Below, piece after piece: positions 6,645-11,049 of a stretch of 11,049 nucleotides of DNA. This stretch comes from Rudanella sp. (GTDB taxonomy: Bacteria > Bacteroidota > Bacteroidia > Cytophagales > Spirosomataceae): NCBI GenBank assembly GCA_026785985.1, contig JAJAYX010000080.1, forward strand, positions 1 to 11,049, written 5' to 3'. Positions within the stretch are counted from its first letter, which is position 1; each line of letters starts with the position of its first letter. The notes under the pieces were generated by a model. It worked only from the letters and a program-made list of their open reading frames with translations. It did not search any database and had not been told where the DNA came from. The position numbers and the translations under genes are program-made.

Positions 6645-7583
6645 ATGCAAAACCTTGCGGCCTTTCTTCTCATTCTATTGACCGTTGGGGCATTCGCCCA
6701 ATCGCCTTCAACTCCGATTATCCGAACCAAAAACAGCAGCCTGACCATGTATCTGGATGGTCAGCGCGATCAGTTCAACGGCGTTAACGATCTCCCCCGT
6801 CCCTTCTTCTATGATTTTGGTCTGGAAAAAGACGCGGTTCCCTTCACACTGGTGTCCGAAACCGACTCGCTCCCGATGACCCTCCGTTATGGCCAAACAA
6901 CTCGTTTTCTAATTATCCGGCAAGCCAAAGGCGATACCGTTGCCTGCCAGTTCACCAGCCATAAACAGCAAAAAGCCGCTACGTTCACAGAGGCCTACAA
7001 GAACGCGAATGAAGGCAAAACTATCGTTGAAATTCCTGAAGTTTATGAGTTGATCAACGTCCTTTTTGCGTTGACACCCTATGGCCAAACCGAGGCCATT
7101 GAAAAAGCCACGCCTTATTATCCGGCTATGATGGCCCGGTTCGTACCCTATTGAAATCACCCCGCCGTTCGCACCATCGACTCACTCCTGAAACAATCGG
7201 GGGACAATTACCCGAACCTGAAAATGGACACTTATGCATATCGCTTCGTTGGCGACCGCATTCAGAACGGCGGGGTTTATGACCGCGTTAGCTGGGGCGA
7301 AGTCAACACCCTGGCTCCCTACGTTCCGCTTCTGGAGTCGTTTGCCAAACAGTCGGGATTTCGCGCGTTTTACCGCAAACAGCAACCCTACTACAACCAG
7401 CTTCGAGCCGAGTACCAGAAGAATATCGATGTAGCAACCATGAAAAAATGGTTGGAGAAACAGTTTCCGGCCACACGCTACAACGCCGTGAAGGTCATTT
7501 TCACACCCGGCCAAACCGTTGCCGACCTTTACCCCGCCATATTGGACTGGGCCGCACAGCGAATGGCGAGGGATGAACGGTGA
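6645..7583 (+). pseudogene. Secreted protein (possibly DUF4932-like), interrupted by an in-frame TGA
   Basis: From ATG 6645 the protein begins MQNLAAFLLILLTVGAFAQS, a clear signal peptide. An ATG at 6537 is in frame but would bury this signal, so 6645 is preferred. The frame runs to TGA at 7152-7154 (...ARFVPY-stop). It then continues in the same frame for another 143 codons (NHPAVRTIDSLLKQSGDNYP and onward) to TGA at 7581-7583, with coding-like composition on both sides. One base change, for example CGA to TGA, would explain it. The segment IVEIPEVYELINVLFALT recalls the Bacteroidota family DUF4932, a match from memory and tentative. The final codons lie inside the palindromic repeat at 7561-7675, so the original C-terminus may also be lost. 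If the TGA is real, only the first 169 residues are secreted and the gene is probably dead. Confidence 0.6.
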
Positions 7584-7675
7584 AATGGTGAGGGCGCAGT
7601 CCGACGGGTCGGTGAAGGGCAACTGCTTTCACGCCAGCCACCCTTCACCGACCCGTCGGACTGCCCTCGCCATTC
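7561..7675. repeat. Long imperfect palindrome between convergent gene ends (terminator or REP-like)
   Basis: Bases 7597-7619 are the exact reverse complement of 7641-7663 (23 bp), separated by a 21-base loop. The arm itself contains the palindrome CCGACGGGTCGG. After a two-base bulge (7595-7596) the stem continues with 7584-7594 against 7664-7674, with one G-T pair. In addition GAATGGCGAGGG at 7561-7572 is an exact inverted match to 7664-7675, so the outer part of the arm occurs twice on the left. The element ends seven bases before the stop codon of the convergent symporter gene (7682). It is well placed as a bidirectional terminator. Its length and nested symmetry also resemble REP/BIME-type repeats; genome copy number would decide. 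Confidence 0.75.
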
Positions 7676-7681
7676 GCCCTT

Positions 7682-9379
7682 TTACCAGAACCGGATATAC
7701 AACATCGAGAACAGCATCAGGATAATCACGATCATCGTCAGGCTCGTGGGTGATAGCTTGAACATGGCCGCGTCGATTTCGAGGCCTTTTGGGTTAATTT
7801 TCGGTCCGGCCAAACTGATGGCCACCATCAGGGCAACCGTCATGAAGAACGAGATACCCATCGACACTAAAAATGGAATTACGTAATTGCCATTACCATC
7901 GGGGAAAGCGGTATAGAGCAACGTCTCTTGCCCGAAAATGCCCGTGGCAAAGTGATTGAAGAACACCACGAAAGCAAAGCCGCCCAACACACCCGCGATG
8001 GCTGCGGCTCCGGTGGTACGTTTCCAGAAAAAGCCGAGGATGAACACCGCGAAAATACCAGGGCTGATATAGCCGGTGTATTTCTGGATGTATGTGAACC
8101 CACCTTCACCGCCAATTCCGAGCGCGTCGCTCCAGGCGAAGGCAATGGAAACCAGCATGGCCACCAAAATGGTGATTCGGCCAATCCATAACATTTTGCT
8201 TTCCGATGCCGTTTTATTGATGTATTTCTTGTAGATATCGAGCGTGTAAATGGTCGATATCGAGTTGGCTTTACCCGCCAGTGAGGCCACAATAGCCGCT
8301 GTCAAAGCCGCCACCGACATACCTTTCAGACCACTTGGCAAAAACGTCAGCACCGCCGAATAGGCATTGTCGCCCACCACAACACCATCGCGCATCATTT
8401 CGGTTTGCAGACCGCCGTTTTTATAGATCACGTAAGCCGCAATACCCGGCAGCATCACAATTACCGGCATAAAAATCTTCAGGATGGCCGCAAAAAGAAT
8501 ACCGGTGCGGGCCGTTTGAAGATCGGCACCGAGGGCGCGCTGGGTGATATACTGGTTGCAACCCCAATAGTTGAGGTTCACTACCCACTGACCGCCGAGA
8601 TACATGGCAATACCCGGCAGGGTCAAATAGCGGTTTACATCGGCAACAGAGGCTCCGGGGCCGGGCTTCTCAAAAATCATGTGGAAGTGGTCGTCGGCAT
8701 CCTTAATCATGGCTCCCAAACCGGCAATTGCGCTGCTGCCCAAGCCAAAGGTTTCGCTCACTTTGGTCAGGGCAAGGTAGGTTGTTACGAGGCCGCCAAT
8801 AATCAAAACCAGCACCTGAATCACGTCCGTAAAGCCGATTACTTTCATACCGCCGAGCGTAATGAAAATGGCAAACAGGCTCAGGCCAATCACAATGGCA
8901 TGGAACGAGTCGCCCCCGACGAGGCTGCTGATGGCCGACGCGCCGAGGAACAGAATGGAGGTCAGGTTGACAAAAACGTACAGAAACAGCCAGAAAACGG
9001 CCATAATCAGGCTCACCGTGTCGTTGTAGCGCGTACTGAGGAACTGCGGCATGGTGTAGATTTTATTCTTCAGATAAATCGGAATAAACCACACCGCAAC
9101 AATAATCAGCGAGATTGCTGCCAGCCACTCATACACAGCAATGGCAACTCCAAACCGGAACCCGTCACCCGACATACCAATGAACTGTTCGGCAGAGATG
9201 TTGGAGGCAATGAGCGAGGCACCAATGGCCCACCAGGTCAGGGAACCCTCGGCCAGAAAGAAATCTTTTGTGCCGGTTTCATTTTTCTTTTTCCGTTTAT
9301 AAATCCAGTAGCCGTAGGCCGAAACACCTACAAAGTAGAGGAGGAAAATAACGTAGTCGAGCGTAATCAGTTGGCTCAT
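7682..9379 (-). CDS. SGLT-type sodium/solute symporter (SSS family)
   Basis: An inner-membrane protein of 565 residues with about 14 hydrophobic helices, importing a sugar or polyol with Na+. It is very close in pattern to vSGLT of Vibrio parahaemolyticus. Shared segments include WWAIGASLIASNISAEQFIG, YVFVNLTSILFLG, VVNLNYWGCNQYITQRALGA, FAAILKIFMP, LPGIAAYVI, NSISTIYTLDIYKKYI and FTYIQKYTGYISPGIFAVF. Residues matching the vSGLT galactose site are kept: Q65 (Q69 there), E84 (E88), the Asn of FVNLTS, the gate Tyr of NLNYWG, the Lys of AAILK and the Gln of YIQKY. The vSGLT Ser91 position is Ala (A87). The Na2-site helix reads VASLAGKANS, so one of the paired serines is Ala while the second is present. 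Transport of glucose, galactose or inositol is plausible but unproven. It appears monocistronic, with its end facing the palindrome at 7561-7675. Confidence 0.92.
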   Translation of the reverse strand: MSQLITLDYVIFLLYFVGVSAYGYWIYKRKKKNETGTKDFFLAEGSLTWWAIGASLIASNISAEQFIGMSGDGFRFGVAIAVYEWLAAISLIIVAVWFIPIYLKNKIYTMPQFLSTRYNDTVSLIMAVFWLFLYVFVNLTSILFLGASAISSLVGGDSFHAIVIGLSLFAIFITLGGMKVIGFTDVIQVLVLIIGGLVTTYLALTKVSETFGLGSSAIAGLGAMIKDADDHFHMIFEKPGPGASVADVNRYLTLPGIAMYLGGQWVVNLNYWGCNQYITQRALGADLQTARTGILFAAILKIFMPVIVMLPGIAAYVIYKNGGLQTEMMRDGVVVGDNAYSAVLTFLPSGLKGMSVAALTAAIVASLAGKANSISTIYTLDIYKKYINKTASESKMLWIGRITILVAMLVSIAFAWSDALGIGGEGGFTYIQKYTGYISPGIFAVFILGFFWKRTTGAAAIAGVLGGFAFVVFFNHFATGIFGQETLLYTAFPDGNGNYVIPFLVSMGISFFMTVALMVAISLAGPKINPKGLEIDAAMFKLSPTSLTMIVIILMLFSMLYIRFW

Positions 9380-9457
9380 GTTGTAATAGGGGTTCAGGAT
9401 GCTTTGGGTTATAAAGCAAAATTGCGGTTCATATTACGCATAAATGATGACAGGAAC

Positions 9458-9476
9458 GCAGACAGAACGGGTCTGC
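9458..9476. promoter_or_regulatory. Inverted repeat upstream of the symporter gene
   Basis: GCAGAC (9458-9463) and GTCTGC (9471-9476) are exact inverted copies around a seven-base spacer, about 80-97 bases upstream of the symporter start at 9379. It could be an operator or a terminator end for transcripts from the thioredoxin gene upstream. Short arms make chance possible. Confidence 0.3.
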
Positions 9477-9478
9477 CC

Positions 9479-9583
9479 TGATTTTTTCGACAGGATTTCA
9501 GGGTTTTCAGGATTTTCATCTCACCATTTCTGCTGAGAGTAGAGTAATTCTCAACCCGTCCTGACAATCCTGACGAAAAATCA
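9479..9583. repeat. Imperfect inverted repeat built from AATCCTG-type units
   Basis: Bases 9479-9497 (TGATTTTTTCGACAGGATT) match the reverse complement of 9566-9583 with one extra T and one mismatch. Between them the left side carries more CAGG/ATTTT units (9498-9520) and the right side carries GTCCTGACAATCCTGAC. The centre (about 9521-9548) is unrelated. The whole lies in the 262-base spacer between the thioredoxin gene (end 9642) and the symporter start (9379). It would end transcription of the thioredoxin gene well, though no experiment supports this. Confidence 0.6.
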
Positions 9584-9604
9584 ATTTTCGGGCATAAATG
9601 TCGG
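9549..9604. repeat. Direct repeat copy A (56 bp)
   Basis: This segment matches 10944-11008 with four substitutions. It has one AATCCTGAC unit fewer (nine bases) than the other copy. It includes TCTCAACCCGTCCTGAC, AATCCTGACG and AATCAATTTTCGGGCAT. It lies just downstream of the thioredoxin gene, in the same orientation as copy B upstream of it. On the minus strand it includes codons for TFMPEN-stop, the same peptide end as in copy B, but here no gene body precedes them. Confidence 0.85.
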
Positions 9605-9641
9605 CTTAAATAAAGCAATTGGATAACGTAGGCTTCTATGT

Positions 9642-10850
9642 CTATTTGGATACTAAGCGTATAACCCCTATACGCTCAATGACTTTCGTAACGGTGAAGC
9701 CATAACTTCTCAAACTTTCGGTAAGGGTTTCGGTGGATGACCTGTTTAACTTAAAGTCGAACCTACCATCGACGTTTAAAAGTCCTACAAAAGGTTCTTT
9801 AGATTGGGTGCTTATCAGACTAAAGGCTTCGTCAAGGGTTTGTCCATTCAGCATAAATGTGCTTCCTGAATCTGAATACCCCGACGTTCCGGGCCTGTTC
9901 GTCGTCCGTTCAAGTTTTGACGAATCGTTAAGTACACATTTATACACCATTTTACTGAGCGTGTCGGTTCGCACTTTCATTTTTAGGTGATTCAGTATGT
10001 TTGCTGACAGCGTATCCAGAAAGTTTTCGTTCGGACGAATGTTTTTATACGATAGAACATATTGCTGCAACAGCAAGGTGTCTGGAACAACAAGATTCAG
10101 TGGTCGGACTTTGAAGGCCGCTTCCCAAATCTCATTCAAGGTTGACGACGAAAAAAATGTCCCCCGACCTTTACTACTCACCGTTACGCAAGTTGCTTGT
10201 TTTGTCTCACGCATCTCGAAGTGATACAACTTGTCAGCATCTTTCATCACTTGCAAATGCTGTTTAGATGGGTCTAACGACGAGATGGTACTTGCCATAC
10301 CTGACCCGAATGACCAACCTGATGGCTTTGGTGTTCCTTGATTTTCATTTTTCGGGGGAGGATTGCCCTCGAGCAAATTCTGCAAAATCTCCTTATCCAG
10401 ATAATTAGGATCTCCAATCCATCGAATCATTCCTTTGTTATCGATGAATACCGTTAGCGGGAAGGCCTCCAGCTCGGTTTTGCCATTGCCGTAGGCGATT
10501 TGCGTCTTTTTAGTTTGGTCGCTTGCCACTATCGACTGAAAGTCGACTCTTTTGAGAAGACGATTCACTTTATCTGTTGACTCATCGGTTAATGACAAAA
10601 ACCGGAGACCAGTATGAGCAAACTGGCTTTGCAACTCATTCAAATGGGGTACGGCGGCAATGCAAGGCGCACACCACGTAGCCCAAAACTCCAACACGAC
10701 CGGATAGGAGGTCAAATCTTTATCGCCGGGGACATTAGCAATCCAGTCAGTGACGATAATGGGCGGGGCCGGTTCCCCAACCCGTATGTTCGACTGAGCG
10801 AAGGACTGAACCGTAAGAAATAAACCAACAACGTAAATGATGGATTTCAT
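9642..10850 (-). CDS. TlpA-like periplasmic thioredoxin with long C-terminal domain (DUF3738-like)
   Basis: A 402-residue exported protein. Residues 1-19 are a signal peptide (MKSIIYVVGLFLTVQSFAQ). The thioredoxin-like domain spans about 22-165: VGEPAPPIIVTDW, then VVLEFWATWCAPC with redox cysteines C60 and C63, PHLNELQSQF, and LEAFPLTVFIDNKGMIRWIG carrying the cis-proline loop (FPLTV). A polar linker with NPPPKNENQG follows at about 170-185. The C-terminal half (about 190-402) ends with LNGQTLDEAFSLIS, then VDGRFDFKLNRSSTE, then LRSYGFTVTKVIERIGVIRL. This resembles the DUF3738 pattern (G-x-Y-D-F-x-L, then a terminal I/V-x-R-L/V strand) found next to TlpA domains in Bacteroidota and Acidobacteriota; the match is tentative. 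Probably a periplasmic or membrane-anchored disulfide reductase. Base composition is visibly more AT-rich than its neighbours, and direct repeats flank the gene. Confidence 0.85.
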   Translation of the reverse strand: MKSIIYVVGLFLTVQSFAQSNIRVGEPAPPIIVTDWIANVPGDKDLTSYPVVLEFWATWCAPCIAAVPHLNELQSQFAHTGLRFLSLTDESTDKVNRLLKRVDFQSIVASDQTKKTQIAYGNGKTELEAFPLTVFIDNKGMIRWIGDPNYLDKEILQNLLEGNPPPKNENQGTPKPSGWSFGSGMASTISSLDPSKQHLQVMKDADKLYHFEMRETKQATCVTVSSKGRGTFFSSSTLNEIWEAAFKVRPLNLVVPDTLLLQQYVLSYKNIRPNENFLDTLSANILNHLKMKVRTDTLSKMVYKCVLNDSSKLERTTNRPGTSGYSDSGSTFMLNGQTLDEAFSLISTQSKEPFVGLLNVDGRFDFKLNRSSTETLTESLRSYGFTVTKVIERIGVIRLVSK

Positions 10851-10881
10851 GGCTATTGTGAGGAAATGATGGAGTACTTGA

Positions 10882-10907
10882 ATTATTGGCTAAATGAAAC
10901 CAATAAT
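10882..10907. promoter_or_regulatory. Perfect 8-bp inverted repeat upstream of the thioredoxin gene
   Basis: ATTATTGG (10882-10889) and CCAATAAT (10900-10907) are exact inverted copies with a ten-base spacer. They lie 32-57 bases upstream of the ATG at 10850. Arm length, AT-rich arms and position fit a dimeric regulator's operator; a leader hairpin is also possible. No clear -7/-33 Bacteroidota promoter could be assigned alongside it. Confidence 0.45.
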
Positions 10908-10943
10908 CGGTACATATCAAATCACAAAAGCCGTACCCATGCG

Positions 10944-11008
10944 TCTCAACCCGTCCTGACAATCCTGACAATCCTGACGGAAAATCAATTTTCGGGCATG
11001 AACGTCAG
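10944..11008. repeat. Direct repeat copy B (65 bp)
   Basis: This is the second copy of the repeat at 9549-9604, in the same orientation, with two AATCCTGAC units in tandem (10961-10978) where copy A has one. Four substitutions separate the copies outside that unit. Its far end overlaps the last codons of the partial gene running off the window. Confidence 0.85.
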
Positions 11009-11049
11009 GTAGCTCATTTGGCCGGGGTCGAACATTTCCTGGGCTAGAC
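10985..11049 (-). CDS. 3' end of an unidentified gene, cut by window edge
   Basis: On the minus strand the frame entering from the window edge reads LAQEMFDPGQMSYLTFMPEN and stops at 10985-10987. Codons favour G or C in the third position, as in the well-supported genes of this window, and the other two frames look less coding. I do not recognise the family from 20 residues. The last six codons and the stop are also present, without a gene body, in repeat copy A. Confidence 0.45.
   Translation of the reverse strand, partial: LAQEMFDPGQMSYLTFMPEN

Noticed and set aside
8405..9481. A 358-codon open frame on the plus strand opposite the symporter gene
   Set aside because: It is the antisense shadow of a strongly supported membrane-protein gene; its translation is polar, repetitive in N, Q and H and shows no domain.
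9409..9618. 69-codon minus-strand open frame through the repeat region
   Set aside because: It consists largely of repeat sequence and includes the leader of the symporter gene; no domain or signal is visible.
9549..11008. CRISPR array from the repeated AATCCTGAC units
   Set aside because: Units are nine bases with no spacers of regular length, and no cas gene is present.

Overview
The window looks like a chromosomal segment of a Cytophagales bacterium (Bacteroidota), perhaps close to Spirosoma or its relatives. The reasons are an MFS-transporter fragment of a type I know from that group, a TlpA-type periplasmic thioredoxin with an extra C-terminal domain, signal peptides ending in A-Q, start codons without clear Shine-Dalgarno sequences, and intergenic AATCCTGAC-type repeats. 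This placement is an inference; no rRNA or other marker gene is present.

Layout. Positions 1-912 (minus) hold the N-terminal two thirds of dihydrolipoamide dehydrogenase. Divergent from it, 1113-2282 (plus) encodes an Omp85/BamA-type outer-membrane barrel without POTRA domains. From 2283 to about 2800 lies gene debris: a both-ends-truncated GH37 trehalase fragment on the minus strand and the first 50 or so codons of an MFS transporter on the plus strand. From 2860 to 6509 lies the most interesting block: a family 2 glycosyltransferase (plus) meets, tail to tail, a tightly overlapping minus-strand operon of acyl-CoA dehydrogenase-like protein, PIG-L/LmbE deacetylase and NodS-like methyltransferase. 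Positions 6645-7583 carry a secreted-protein gene broken by an in-frame TGA, ending in a strong palindromic repeat. Positions 7682-9379 (minus) encode an SGLT-type sodium/solute symporter. Positions 9642-10850 (minus) encode the TlpA-like thioredoxin with a long C-terminal extension. Its gene is flanked by two direct copies of a 56-65 bp repeat. The last bases appear to be the 3' end of another minus-strand gene.

How the parts fit. The glycosyltransferase, deacetylase and N-methyltransferase-like enzymes repeat the enzyme types of NodC, NodB and NodS in rhizobial Nod-factor synthesis, with an acyl-CoA dehydrogenase-like flavoprotein added. A small modified amino-sugar or glycolipid product is a reasonable guess, but nothing in the sequence fixes the substrate. 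The trehalase and MFS relics and the intact SGLT-like carrier point to past and present carbohydrate uptake. Several repeat-bounded breakpoints suggest that this region has been reshuffled.
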